Part shown: piece after piece, positions 49,954 to 58,510 of the stretch
Numbering within the stretch: position 1 is the first letter of the stretch
Layout of the letters: the number at the start of each line of letters is the position of its first letter
DNA from: Bradyrhizobium sp. ISRA464
Lineage (GTDB): Bacteria > Pseudomonadota > Alphaproteobacteria > Rhizobiales > Xanthobacteraceae
Reading direction: 5' to 3'
Assembly: GCF_029910095.1 (NCBI RefSeq)
Contig: NZ_CP094526.1
Coordinates: 868,001 to 932,000 of the forward strand
Length of the DNA: 64,000 bases
The notes under the pieces: model-generated
Told to the model about the DNA's origin: nothing
The model's input: the letters and a program-made list of their open reading frames with translations, nothing else
Database searches by the model: none
Translations under genes and position numbers: made by a program

Positions 49954-50796
49954 ATGAGTGAAGAAGAACCTTTTCCAGGCGCTGACCTGCGTCCGCTCAA
50001 GCTACAGATCGACGGGCAAACGATCGCCGGCTTCGAGAGTCCGGGCACCGGCCGCGACATCCTGCTCGTCCACGGCAATTCGTCGTCATCCCGGATATGG
50101 CAGAAGCAACTGCAGGGACCGCTCGGCGCCAAATATCGGCTGGTTGCGATCGACCTGCCGGGTCATGGCGCATCGTCGCCCGCGCCCAATCCGGAGCATG
50201 GCTATTCGGGCGAAGGCTACGCCGCTTGCCTTGCAGCCGTCGCACGCGAAATCGGCCTGAAGGATGCGGTGGTCGTGGGCTGGAGCCTCGGCGGGCATAC
50301 GGTGCTCAATGCAGCCGCGTCGCTGCCAATGGCGGCCGGGCTGATGATCTTCGGCACGCCGCCCGTTGCCAAGACGCCGGACGGATTTTCCGGCTTCAAG
50401 GGATTGTCGGCCACCACCTTCACGCCGGCGCCGAGCGATGCCGAGATCGAGGAGTGGATGCAATCGGCCTTTGCGCCGGGCTATTCGCCGCGTCCATCCT
50501 TCTTTGAAGCCGATTTTCGTCGCACCGACGGCAACGCACGAGGCTATCTCGGCGCCAGCGTGCAGGCCGGCCGCTTCGCCGATGAGGTCGAGATCGTGCG
50601 CAACCTGAAAATCCCGCTCGCGATCGTCCAAGGCAGCGAAGAACAGCTCGTCGATCTCGGCTATCTGCAGCGGCTGTCCGCTCCGACGCTGTGGCGCGGA
50701 CAGGTCCAGGTGATCGAAGGCGCCGGCCACACCACGCAATGGGAGAAGGCGGAAGCCTTCAATCGCACCCTCGACGCATTCGCGTCGAGCCTTTGA
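49954..50796 (+). CDS. Alpha/beta hydrolase
   Basis: A 280-residue soluble hydrolase. The HG-N oxyanion motif VHGNSSSSRIWQKQL (about 39-53), IDLPGHGAS, nucleophile S111 in GWSLGGH, a probable acid in IVQGSEEQLVD and the His in EGAGHTTQWEK complete the triad, with Glu or a following Asp as the acid. It resembles small esterases or C-C hydrolases; the substrate is unknown. It lies 250 bases after boxB and in the same direction. The next genes are on the other strand, so it may be the tail of the box cluster. Confidence 0.82.
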   Translation: MSEEEPFPGADLRPLKLQIDGQTIAGFESPGTGRDILLVHGNSSSSRIWQKQLQGPLGAKYRLVAIDLPGHGASSPAPNPEHGYSGEGYAACLAAVAREIGLKDAVVVGWSLGGHTVLNAAASLPMAAGLMIFGTPPVAKTPDGFSGFKGLSATTFTPAPSDAEIEEWMQSAFAPGYSPRPSFFEADFRRTDGNARGYLGASVQAGRFADEVEIVRNLKIPLAIVQGSEEQLVDLGYLQRLSAPTLWRGQVQVIEGAGHTTQWEKAEAFNRTLDAFASSL

Positions 50797-50805
50797 GCGC
50801 GGTCA

Positions 50806-50915
50806 GCAAGGCCTGTCGTCACCCGCGAATGCGGGTGATGACAGTATTCCAGAGACAGAGCAGGAATCGAGAGGCCGCGGCGTAGTGGATGCCCCGGTCA
50901 AGCCGGGGCATGACA
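50806..50915. repeat. REP-like palindromes between hydrolase and SDR genes
   Basis: Two units: GTCATCACCCGCATTCGCGGGTGACGAC-type hairpin at 50816-50841 (GTCACCCGC/GCGGGTGAT), and GATGCCCCGGTCA/CCGGGGCATGACA at 50886-50914. They separate convergent genes. Confidence 0.6.
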
Positions 50916-50941
50916 GTGAGATTGTGGGCGATCGCTCGGTC

Positions 50942-51742
50942 CTACCCGGCGATCTCGGCGCCGGCATTCGCGTAGACCACGCCACCGTCGACCGCGATCG
51001 TGGCTCCGACGACATAGTCGCCGGCACGCGAGGCGAGATAGATCGCAACCCCCGCCATATCCTCGTCGGTCCCGACCCGCCGCGCCGGAACGCGCTTGGC
51101 GACGTCGTCGGCGTGGTCGCGCGCGGCCCGGTTCATGTCCGACTTGAATGCGCCCGGCGCAATCGCGGTGACGTTGACATGGTCCTTGATCAGCCTCGTT
51201 GCCATGCGCCGCGTCAGATGGATGACCGCAGCCTTGCTCGCTGCATATGAATAGGTTTCCATCGGATTGACGAAGATGCCGTCGATCGAGGCGATGTTGA
51301 TCACCTTGGCCGGCTGCGCCGCGCTGGCCGCGGCACGCAGCGGCTTCGCCAGCGCCTTGGTCAGGAAGAACAGCGACTTGACGTTGAGGTTCATCACCTT
51401 GTCCCAGCCGCTCTCGGGAAATTCGTCGAAATCCGCGCCCCAAGCCGCGCCGGCATTGTTGACGAGGATGTCGAGCTTCGGCTCCAGCTTGATGACTTCG
51501 CCAGCGAGTTTTTCGCAGCCCTCGATCGTCGAGATGTCGATCGGCAGCGCGATGCATTCGCCGTCATAGGCGGCCGACAGCTCCTTGGCGGTGGCTTCGC
51601 AGGGACCCGCCTTGCGCGCGGTGATGTAGACCCTGGCCGCGCCCTGCGCGAGGAAACCGGCCGCGATCATCTTGCCGATGCCGCGCGATCCGCCGGTCAC
51701 CAATGCGACGCGGCCCTTGAGCGAGAACAGATCCTTGAACAT
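50942..51742 (-). CDS. Short-chain dehydrogenase/reductase
   Basis: A 266-residue classical SDR. The cofactor motif is TGGSRGIG (16-23), followed by NNAG (95-98), the catalytic Ser in NIASIDG (S162), and Y166-x3-K170. A C-terminal IAPGAFKSDMN (PG motif) and GAGEDMAG-like GTDEDMAGVAIYLASRAGDYVVGATIAVDGG complete the fold. It resembles RhlG/FabG-type 3-oxoacyl reductases. The substrate is unknown. GGAGG lies before ATG 51742. It is a single gene. Confidence 0.9.
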   Translation of the reverse strand: MFKDLFSLKGRVALVTGGSRGIGKMIAAGFLAQGAARVYITARKAGPCEATAKELSAAYDGECIALPIDISTIEGCEKLAGEVIKLEPKLDILVNNAGAAWGADFDEFPESGWDKVMNLNVKSLFFLTKALAKPLRAAASAAQPAKVINIASIDGIFVNPMETYSYAASKAAVIHLTRRMATRLIKDHVNVTAIAPGAFKSDMNRAARDHADDVAKRVPARRVGTDEDMAGVAIYLASRAGDYVVGATIAVDGGVVYANAGAEIAG

Positions 51743-51842
51743 GCGTTCCTCCGTTGCGTTACCGGTGGTTCTGGGCGCAGCCGGGGATCGAGTCAAGGAA
51801 GCTGAACACCCTCTCCCCTTGTGGGAGAAGGGAAGCGGAGAG

Positions 51843-52901
51843 CTACGCCGCGTCGATGCGGCGGAAGCCGCTCCACACCGCCGTGGCGGCGCCGGAGGTC
51901 AGGACCGGCAGCAGGCGCGCCTCCTGGTAATTGCCGTTCAGCGAAACGCGCTGCAGGGCGGTCAGATGATCGGCGCTTTCGGCGAACAGCATGCCTGGCC
52001 GCGTCGTCACCGCGGTCCGGAAGCCGATCGTCTTGGCGAGCGCGAATTCGCGCTGTCCGGCGGCCGTCCTGTCGCCGTAGGGATAGGCGAGATGCAGCGC
52101 CGGCCGCTGCAATGCGTCCTCGATCCGCGCACGGCTGGTTGCGAGCTCGAACGATGCGATCGTCTCGCTTTGCTTGGCGAGATTGCAATGGCTGACGGTG
52201 TGGGCGCCGATCGTGACCAGCGGATCGTCGGCAAATTTGCGCAACTCATCCCAGGACAGGCAGAGCTCGCGCGCGATGGCGGTTTCGTCGACACCGTGGC
52301 GGATGCAGAGCGCGGAGATTTCGCGCTGCACGTCGCGTTCGCCCGGCAGCGCGCGCAGCCAGTCGTGGATGCGGTCGAACGCCGCCTGCTTGGCCTGCGC
52401 AGTGGAGGTATCGAGGCGCGTCATGCTGCCGCCGATCGGCACCTCGATGGCGGACGCCGCCGATATCAGCCGCTCCAGCGCGATCCACCACAGCCGGCCG
52501 GAGCCGTCGGCGAAATCGCTGGTGACGTAGACGGTCAGCGGTGCGTCGAACTCGCGCATGACAGGCAATGCGAAATCCCGGTTGTCGCGATAACCGTCGT
52601 CGAAGGTGAAGCAGGCGAAGCGCCGCGCGAAGTTCCGCTCGGTGAGGCGACGATGAGCTTCGTCGATGCTGATGACGTCGACGTCGAGCGCGCGCAGATG
52701 CGTCAGCATCGCGCGCAGGAAGTCCGGTTCAACCTCGAGATGGTGATTCGGCTGGAACGCGTCGCCGCGCCGCGGGCGAACGTGGTGCAGCATGAAGACG
52801 GCGCCGACGCCGGCGAAGATCGGCCGCAGCAGGACGTGCGCGCCGGAAAAATACAGTGCCTCCAGCCCGGCGCGGATCACGGTGTTGCGAAGCTGCTTCA
52901 T
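51843..52901 (-). CDS. Polysaccharide deacetylase family protein
   Basis: A 352-residue carbohydrate esterase family 4 protein. The first metal motif reads ACFTFDDGYRDN (about 107-118), with the catalytic Asp and metal Asp. The second, GAHTVSHCNLAKQS (about 234-247), has the His pair. LAYPYGDRT is the third motif and is typical of family members that act on cell-surface polysaccharide. The N-terminus is short and hydrophobic in part (LEALYFSGAHVLLRPIFAGVGAVFMLHHV) but lacks a clear signal peptide. The Met at 52901 is used. Function in surface-polysaccharide modification is inferred. Confidence 0.88.
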   Translation of the reverse strand: MKQLRNTVIRAGLEALYFSGAHVLLRPIFAGVGAVFMLHHVRPRRGDAFQPNHHLEVEPDFLRAMLTHLRALDVDVISIDEAHRRLTERNFARRFACFTFDDGYRDNRDFALPVMREFDAPLTVYVTSDFADGSGRLWWIALERLISAASAIEVPIGGSMTRLDTSTAQAKQAAFDRIHDWLRALPGERDVQREISALCIRHGVDETAIARELCLSWDELRKFADDPLVTIGAHTVSHCNLAKQSETIASFELATSRARIEDALQRPALHLAYPYGDRTAAGQREFALAKTIGFRTAVTTRPGMLFAESADHLTALQRVSLNGNYQEARLLPVLTSGAATAVWSGFRRIDAA

Positions 52902-53069
52902 GAGGGCACGGGCGGGCCGATTTGCATTCCGCCGCAAACTTAGCGAAAGACCACTGAAGAAACTGTTAGCCCGATCGGAACAAGGCGGCTCCGCCGGGGA
53001 TTGCGATTTGGGTTTGACAGTCAGCCAAGGGTTTGTTTTCTCTCTGATTCCCGAGCCGCAGGACCCTGA

Positions 53070-54464
53070 ATGCACGGACTTTTCAAGTGGAGTAGCAAAT
53101 GGTGGCCGGGGGTGATTCCACTGGTCATCTTTTGGGGCATTGCGGCCTGGACCAGCACGGCGACGGTCGAAGCCGATCTTGCTGCGCGCTCTAACGCCGC
53201 ACTCAAGGAGACCGTCCTCGACAAGCGCCGCATCAGCGTCGACGGCCGCGACGTGACGTTTGCCGCCAATGCGTTTTCCGAGGATGGCCGCCTAAGTGCG
53301 GTGGCATCGGTCGAAGCGGTGCCCGGTGTACGGCTGGTGAACGACGAAACCCGCCTTGTTGCCGAAGCCAAGCCGTATGTCTGGTCCGCCGAGCGCGATG
53401 TCGGCCGGGTGACGCTCGGCGGCAATGCGCCGCTGCCATCGAGCAAGGGCAAGCTGGTGGAGGCCGCGAAGGCCCATCTCGGCGGCGTCGAAGTGGCGGA
53501 TCAGATGGCGCTCGCCCGCGGCGCGCCGTCGCGGTTCGACACCGCTGCGCTGCTGCTGCTCGACCAGATCGGCAAGCTGAAGGACGGCAAGATCACGCTG
53601 ACCGACACCAAGGTCAGTCTCGTCGGCATGGCGCGCGAACTCGGCGGGCGCGAGGCGATCGCGGAGGCGCTGAAGAATCTCCCGGAGGGCTATTCGATCG
53701 CCGCCAACGACATCAAGGCTCCGCCTTACGTGTTCCAGGCCTACAAGGATCCGGTCGCGCTGACGCTGACGCTGACCGGCTACGTTCCGGACAACACCGC
53801 GCACGCGGCGCTGATCGCTGCCGCCGGCCGCAATTTCTTCAGCGAGAAGGTCGTCGACAATCTGAAGGCCAGCCTCGGCGCGCCTTCCGGCTTTACCGCG
53901 GCCGTGGTGCCTGCGCTCGGCGCGCTGTCGCGGCTGTCGACGGGAACGCTGGTGGTGTCTGACCGCGAGGTGAAGCTGTCGGGCGATGCGCTCTATGACG
54001 CCGCCGCCGGCCAGATCCGCAGCGGGTTGGGCAAGGAATTTCCGCAAGGCTGGCAGTACAAGGCCGAGGTCACGGTCAAGCCGCCATCGGCGCCGGTCGA
54101 CGCCTCGGTGTGCCAGCAATTGTTCGCCGACATCCTGGTGAAGGGGCGGATCCGCTTCGAGTCGGGCAAGGCCGATATCGTGCCCGATTCCGTAGGCCTG
54201 CTCGATCGCCTGATCGAAACGGCGATGCGTTGCCCGACGACCAATATCGAGATCGCCGGTCATACCGACAGCGACGGCGATGAAGCCGCCAATCAGGCGC
54301 TGTCGGAAAAGCGTGCGCAGGCGGTGGTGGATTATCTTGTCCGTGCCGGATTGCCGGCCAACCGCTTCACCGCGGTCGGTTTCGGCAGCACGCAGCCCGT
54401 GGCCAGCAACGACACCGCAGACGGCAAGGCGCAGAACCGGCGCATCGAATTCGTGGTGAAATAG
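53070..54464 (+). CDS. OmpA-family protein with BON-like repeats
   Basis: A 464-residue envelope protein. A single N-terminal transmembrane helix or uncleaved signal (about 12-30: PGVIPLVIFWGIAAWTSTATV) anchors it. The middle (about 30-320) has repeats resembling BON modules (ISVDGRDVTFAANAFSEDGRLSAVASVEAVPGVRLVND; ALTLTGYVP...). The OmpA C-terminal peptidoglycan-binding domain (about 350-464) is clear: IRFESGKADIVPDSVGLLDRLIETAMRCPTTNIEIAGHTDSDGDEAANQALSEKRAQAVVDYLVRAGL. It probably links the inner membrane to peptidoglycan. The next gene begins 2 bases later. Confidence 0.9.
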   Translation: MHGLFKWSSKWWPGVIPLVIFWGIAAWTSTATVEADLAARSNAALKETVLDKRRISVDGRDVTFAANAFSEDGRLSAVASVEAVPGVRLVNDETRLVAEAKPYVWSAERDVGRVTLGGNAPLPSSKGKLVEAAKAHLGGVEVADQMALARGAPSRFDTAALLLLDQIGKLKDGKITLTDTKVSLVGMARELGGREAIAEALKNLPEGYSIAANDIKAPPYVFQAYKDPVALTLTLTGYVPDNTAHAALIAAAGRNFFSEKVVDNLKASLGAPSGFTAAVVPALGALSRLSTGTLVVSDREVKLSGDALYDAAAGQIRSGLGKEFPQGWQYKAEVTVKPPSAPVDASVCQQLFADILVKGRIRFESGKADIVPDSVGLLDRLIETAMRCPTTNIEIAGHTDSDGDEAANQALSEKRAQAVVDYLVRAGLPANRFTAVGFGSTQPVASNDTADGKAQNRRIEFVVK

Positions 54465-54466
54465 CG

Positions 54467-54763
54467 ATGATCGCAGTCGCAACATTCTTCTGGGGCTGGC
54501 TGCTGGCGGCACTGCTGCTCGGCTTCGGCATGGGCTGGATCGCCGTGGTGCATCGGGCGCGGGGCGTCTCGAAGGCCTCGATCGGCTGGCTGTCCGTGCT
54601 CGCCGTCGCGCTGGTTGCCGCGTCGTTCACCCACATCGTGCCCGGCCGCTTCGGCTATTGGCTCGATCTCTTCCTGGTCATGTTTGCGCTCTATCTCTGC
54701 GGCTGCGCCGTCGGCTCCTGGCTGCGTGACTGGGTGGTTTCGCGCAGCAAGCCCGCGAACTGA
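54467..54763 (+). CDS. Small inner-membrane protein
   Basis: A 98-residue protein with three predicted helices (about 5-27, 40-57, 65-88) and a basic C-terminus. It starts 2 bases after the OmpA-family gene's stop, so the two are cotranscribed. I do not recognise a family. A role as a partner of the OmpA/BON protein in the inner membrane is inference from the spacing alone. Confidence 0.7.
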   Translation: MIAVATFFWGWLLAALLLGFGMGWIAVVHRARGVSKASIGWLSVLAVALVAASFTHIVPGRFGYWLDLFLVMFALYLCGCAVGSWLRDWVVSRSKPAN

Positions 54764-54834
54764 CCTTCAACCCCTTGATCCATCGGGCCTGAGCGGCGCC
54801 GCCATGCGAGGCGCGAGCCGCGATCATTTTGCAG

Positions 54835-54865
54835 TTGACAATTAATACGTACGTACGTATTAATT
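54835..54865 (+). promoter_or_regulatory. Promoter with 26-bp palindromic TetR operator
   Basis: A consensus -35 TTGACA (54835-54840), a 17-base spacer and -10 TATTAA (54858-54863). A perfect 26-base palindrome, AATTAATACGTAC followed by GTACGTATTAATT (54840-54865), fills the spacer and covers the -10. It lies directly before the TetR gene, so binding would block polymerase: autorepression. Transcription would begin near 54870, almost at the ATG (54872), giving a leaderless or near-leaderless mRNA. Confidence 0.85.
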
Positions 54866-54871
54866 TCGGCC

Positions 54872-55462
54872 ATGCCAAAGCCCTCCCTCCGTGATGCCAT
54901 CCTCGACGCCGGCCTGAAGGCGATGTTCCGCACCGGCTATCACGGCACCAGCGTACGCGACGTCACCGCCGCCGCCGGCGCGCCGCAGGGCTCGTTCACC
55001 AACCATTTCCGCTCGAAGGAGCTGTTCGCGTCCGAAGTGCTCGACCGCTACTTCCTCTATGTGCGCGGCCTCGTGGCGGAAGCGCTGGGGGACACGTCGC
55101 TGACGGCGCGCGAGCGGCTCAGGCGCTATCTCGATCTCATCACCGGCAAGCTCGCGCATGACGGCTTCACCCGGGGCTGCCTGATCGGCGATTTCAGCCT
55201 GGAGGCGTCCGGCTCCAGCGAGATGCTGCGCGAGCAGCTCGACGCGATCTTCCGGGAGTGGCGCGCGCCGTTTGCCGCCTGCATTGCCGAGGCGCAGGCC
55301 AAGGGCGAGATCGCGTCCGATTTCGACCCCGATGAGCTTGCCGATTTCCTGCTCGCATCCTGGCAGGGCGCGATGCTGCGCATGAAGGTCGAACGCAGCG
55401 CGGCCGCGCTCAACCGCTTCAAGACGATCGCATTCCAAACCGTGTTCAAGGAGTTGCCATGA
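54872..55462 (+). CDS. TetR-family repressor
   Basis: A 196-residue regulator. The N-terminal HTH (about 8-55: DAILDAGLKAMFRTGYHGTSVRDVTAAAGAPQGSFTNHFRSKELFASEVL) is typical of TetR, and the C-terminal helical domain (about 75-190) fits the TetR_C ligand-binding class with GCLIGDFSLEASGSSEMLREQL. A strong palindrome overlaps its own promoter. Its stop overlaps the haloalkane dehalogenase start as ATGA, so it heads that operon. The inducer is unknown and may be a halogenated compound. Confidence 0.92.
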   Translation: MPKPSLRDAILDAGLKAMFRTGYHGTSVRDVTAAAGAPQGSFTNHFRSKELFASEVLDRYFLYVRGLVAEALGDTSLTARERLRRYLDLITGKLAHDGFTRGCLIGDFSLEASGSSEMLREQLDAIFREWRAPFAACIAEAQAKGEIASDFDPDELADFLLASWQGAMLRMKVERSAAALNRFKTIAFQTVFKELP

Positions 55463-56367
55463 CCGTACCTGCCGATATCAGCCTGCGCTACCGGTCCGTG
55501 CGCGGATCCACGATGGCCTATCGTGAAACCGGACGCGGCGACGCGCCGCACGTGCTGTTCCTGCATGGCAATCCGACATCGTCCTACATCTGGCGCAACA
55601 TCATGCCGCTGGTCGCGCCCGTCGGGCATTGCATCGCGCCCGACCTGATCGGCTACGGTCAGTCCGGCAAGCCGGACATCGCCTACCGCCTCTTCGACCA
55701 CGCGGACTATCTCGACGCGCTGATCGACGATCTCGGCATCGGCTCGGCCTATCTCGTCGCGCAGGACTGGGGCACCGCGCTCGCGTTTCACCTCGCCGCG
55801 CGCCGCCCGGATTTCGTGCGCGGGCTCGCCTTCATGGAGTTCATCCGACCGATGCGCGACTGGTCCGATTTCCACCAGCATGACGCCGCACGCGAAACGT
55901 TCCGCAAATTCCGCACGCCGGGCGAGGGCGAAGCGATGGTTCTCGACCACAATGCATTCGTCGAGCGCGTGCTGCCGGGCTCGATCCTGCGCAAGCTCAG
56001 CGAGGAGGAGATGGCCGCCTACCGCGCGCCGTTTGCGACGCGCGAGAGCCGCAAGCCGACCTTGATGCTGCCGCGCGAACTGCCGATTGCAGGCGAGCCG
56101 GCCGACGTCGACCAGGCGCTCACCGTGGCGCACGCCGCCCTTGCGGCCGCGACCTATCCGAAGCTGCTGTTCGTAGGGTCTCCTGGGGGCCTGGTGTCGC
56201 CGGCCTTCGCTGCGGACTTTGCCGCGACGCTCAAGCATTGCGCGGTCATTCAACTCGGCGCCGGCGCCCACTATCTGCAGGAAGATCATCCGGAGGCGAT
56301 CGGTCGCTCGGTCGCCGGCTGGATCGCCGGCATCGAGGCCGCCAACGCACAACGCCTCGCAGCATGA
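55459..56367 (+). CDS. Haloalkane dehalogenase
   Basis: A 302-residue alpha/beta hydrolase that replaces a halogen by hydroxyl. The catalytic set for the HLD-II (DhaA/LinB) type is complete: nucleophile D103 with W104 in AQDWGTALAF, halide-binding N38 in LHGNPTSSYIWRN, acid E127 in FMEFIRP, and base H271 in GAGAHYLQEDH. A signal peptide is absent. It follows the TetR gene with ATGA overlap and is followed by two small genes. Natural substrates are unknown; many relatives have none identified. Confidence 0.92.
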   Translation: MTVPADISLRYRSVRGSTMAYRETGRGDAPHVLFLHGNPTSSYIWRNIMPLVAPVGHCIAPDLIGYGQSGKPDIAYRLFDHADYLDALIDDLGIGSAYLVAQDWGTALAFHLAARRPDFVRGLAFMEFIRPMRDWSDFHQHDAARETFRKFRTPGEGEAMVLDHNAFVERVLPGSILRKLSEEEMAAYRAPFATRESRKPTLMLPRELPIAGEPADVDQALTVAHAALAAATYPKLLFVGSPGGLVSPAFAADFAATLKHCAVIQLGAGAHYLQEDHPEAIGRSVAGWIAGIEAANAQRLAA

Positions 56368-56385
56368 GCTGATGGAGAGCACGCC

Positions 56386-56613
56386 ATGACCCATATCTCG
56401 ATCACCTATTGCCGTCCCTGCGGCTACGAGAAGCGCGCCAGGGAGGCCGCCGCGCTGCTGCGCGAGCGTCTCGGGCTCGATGCGGAGCTGGTGCCCGGCA
56501 AGGGCGGTGTCTTCGAGGTCAAGCTTGACGGCAAGGTCGTCGCCACGCGCACCAAGGGGCATTTCCCCGATGCCGCGGAGATCGTCACCGCCGTGGCTTC
56601 GGCGCGGGCATGA
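56386..56613 (+). CDS. SelT/SelW/SelH-family (Rdx) protein
   Basis: A 75-residue thioredoxin-like protein. C9-x2-C12 in ITYCRPCGYEKRA corresponds to the CxxU/CxxC redox site of selenoprotein W-type proteins; here both are Cys and no selenocysteine codon occurs. ELVPGKGGVFEVKLDGKVVATRTKGHFPDAAEIV is characteristic. It lies 18 bases after the dehalogenase and overlaps the GNAT gene by 4 bases (ATGA). Probably a glutathione- or thiol-linked redox protein. Confidence 0.88.
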   Translation: MTHISITYCRPCGYEKRAREAAALLRERLGLDAELVPGKGGVFEVKLDGKVVATRTKGHFPDAAEIVTAVASARA

Positions 56614-57077
56614 CGATGAGCGGACCCGCCTCCTCTCCGCTGTCCTGGAGCGACGATCTGTCCGCGATCGACTGGGACGAGCTGTCGGCGCTCTATCGCG
56701 TGGCGCCGCTCGGCGACAAGACCGGCGCCGACCTGAGGCTCGTGTTCGGCAACAGCATGTTTCGCGCCTTCGCCTTCGATGACGGCCGGCTGGTCGGTGC
56801 CGGCCGCGTGCTCGCCGACGGCCGCGATTGCGCCTATCTCTGCGACATCGCCGTGCATCCGACCCATCAGGGCCGCGGGCTCGGCAAGGAGATCGTGCAA
56901 CGGCTGGTCCGCCTGTCGGCGGGGCACCGCAAGATCATTCTCTATTCCGTGCCCGGCAGGGAGCCGTTCTACGCAGCCTTCGGCTTTCGTCGCATGACCA
57001 CGGCGATGGCGATTTTCGAGAATCCGGCGAGGGCGTTCGCCGCCGGCTATCTGTCCGACACCGGACCGCAGTCCTGA
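56610..57077 (+). CDS. GNAT-family N-acetyltransferase
   Basis: A 155-residue acetyltransferase. The acetyl-CoA motif (motif A) is CDIAVHPTHQGRGLGKEIVQRLVRL (about 78-102), followed by KIILYSVPGREPFYAAFGFRRM. The substrate is unknown. It is the last gene of the TetR-dehalogenase-SelW-GNAT operon and starts by ATGA overlap. Confidence 0.88.
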   Translation: MTMSGPASSPLSWSDDLSAIDWDELSALYRVAPLGDKTGADLRLVFGNSMFRAFAFDDGRLVGAGRVLADGRDCAYLCDIAVHPTHQGRGLGKEIVQRLVRLSAGHRKIILYSVPGREPFYAAFGFRRMTTAMAIFENPARAFAAGYLSDTGPQS

Positions 57078-57373
57078 GACGCCGCGCCGCGGCGTCGCGC
57101 TCCGTCGTCCGTAGTTTCCCGGGGATGCCGCGCGGGCGGCTCGGCGGGCTATCTGACGCACCCGCTCGTCAAGGCCTTGTCCGTGCAGCGGGAAACGCTC
57201 AAATTGTCCATGCGCCGTCATGAATCATCTCTAATATCTTGAAGAAACGCGTTTTATTGTTGTTTGACGAATTCCACTCCCGCTCAAAACGCGCTACAGG
57301 GTTCGGGGAACAGCGGAGCGTCGGCGGGGTTCGCCCGGGAGCCGCCGTCGCGGGATCGCAATTCGAGGTCTAG

Positions 57374-58429
57374 ATGCTGGAAACAATACGCAGGGCGATG
57401 GCGTTTCTGCGCCAGAAGCAAATCCTGCATAAGCTGGGTGTTGTCATCAGCATCGCCGTTATCGGCATCGCCTGTTTCGTTCTCTACCATATGCTGCGCG
57501 GCATCGACACCCACGAGGTGATCGAGGCCATCAAGAGCACCGAGCAGCGCCAGATCGTACTGGCGGCGCTGTTCGTCGCAGCAGGCTACTTCACGCTCAC
57601 CTTCTATGACCTGTTCGCGGTGCGCGCGATCGGCCACTCCCATGTCCCGTATCGCATCAACGCGCTCGCGGCGTTCACCTCCTATTCGATCGGCCACAAT
57701 GTCGGCGCCAGCGTCTTCACCGGCGGCGCGGTGCGCTATCGCATCTACTCGGCCTGGGGCTTGAACGCGATCGACGTCGCCAAGATCTGCTTCCTCGCCG
57801 GCCTCACCTTCTGGCTCGGCAACGCGGCGGTGCTCGGCCTCGGGATCGCCTATCACCCGGAGGCCGCCGCCAACATCGATCAGCTCCCGCCCTGGCTCAA
57901 TCGCGCCCTCGCATTCGCGATCATCACCGCGCTCGTCGCCTATGTGGTCTGGGTCTGGACCCAGCCGCGGGTGGTCGGCCGCGGCCCCTGGACCGTGACC
58001 CTGCCGGGCGGGCCGCTGACCTTGCTGCAGGTCGCGATCGGTATCCTCGACCTCGGCTTCTGCGCGCTCGCCATGTACGTGCTGGTGCCGGATGAGCCGA
58101 ACCTGGGTTTCGTCGTGGTCGCCGTCATCTTCGTGTCGGCGACCTTGCTCGGCTTCGCCAGCCATTCCCCCGGCGGCCTCGGGGTATTCGACGCCGCCAT
58201 GCTGGTCGGCCTCTGGCAGATGGACCGCGAGGACCTGCTTGGCGGGATGCTGCTGTTTCGGCTCCTCTACTATATTGTCCCGTTCGTCATATCTGTAATC
58301 TTGCTGACGTTTCGCGAGGTTATTGTCGGCGCCCGACTCAAACAGCTGCCGCAGGCTGATTCGGGGCCCCGCGTCGAGCCGCACCACGAGGCGGTTTTCG
58401 TCCGCAAGCGCGGTGTGGCGCCTGATTGA
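57374..58429 (+). CDS. YbhN/UPF0104-type membrane protein (LPG synthase TM-like)
   Basis: A 351-residue inner-membrane protein with about eight to nine helices. AFTSYSIGHNVGASVFTGGAVRYRIYSAWGLNAIDVAKICFLAGLTFWLGNAAVLG (about 98-155) and SHSPGGLGVFDAAMLVGLWQMDREDLLGGMLLFRLLYYIVPF (about 270-310) are landmarks of the flippase-like half of lysylphosphatidylglycerol synthases (UPF0104). It lacks the soluble aminoacyl-transferase half, so it is probably a lipid-translocating protein. GAGG lies before ATG 57374. It stands alone upstream of phoR. Confidence 0.87.
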   Translation: MLETIRRAMAFLRQKQILHKLGVVISIAVIGIACFVLYHMLRGIDTHEVIEAIKSTEQRQIVLAALFVAAGYFTLTFYDLFAVRAIGHSHVPYRINALAAFTSYSIGHNVGASVFTGGAVRYRIYSAWGLNAIDVAKICFLAGLTFWLGNAAVLGLGIAYHPEAAANIDQLPPWLNRALAFAIITALVAYVVWVWTQPRVVGRGPWTVTLPGGPLTLLQVAIGILDLGFCALAMYVLVPDEPNLGFVVVAVIFVSATLLGFASHSPGGLGVFDAAMLVGLWQMDREDLLGGMLLFRLLYYIVPFVISVILLTFREVIVGARLKQLPQADSGPRVEPHHEAVFVRKRGVAPD

Positions 58430-58510
58430 AGCGGCCAGATGGCTCCTTGCGCGACGTCGGTTTGACCTCGCCCGGGCGAGATCTGAACCGAAGGGAAGAA
58501 AGCCGCCGCG

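Noticed and set aside
56386..56613. Selenoprotein with a UGA-coded selenocysteine
   Set aside because: The redox site is CRPC, with two ordinary cysteine codons; no in-frame TGA and no need for a SECIS.
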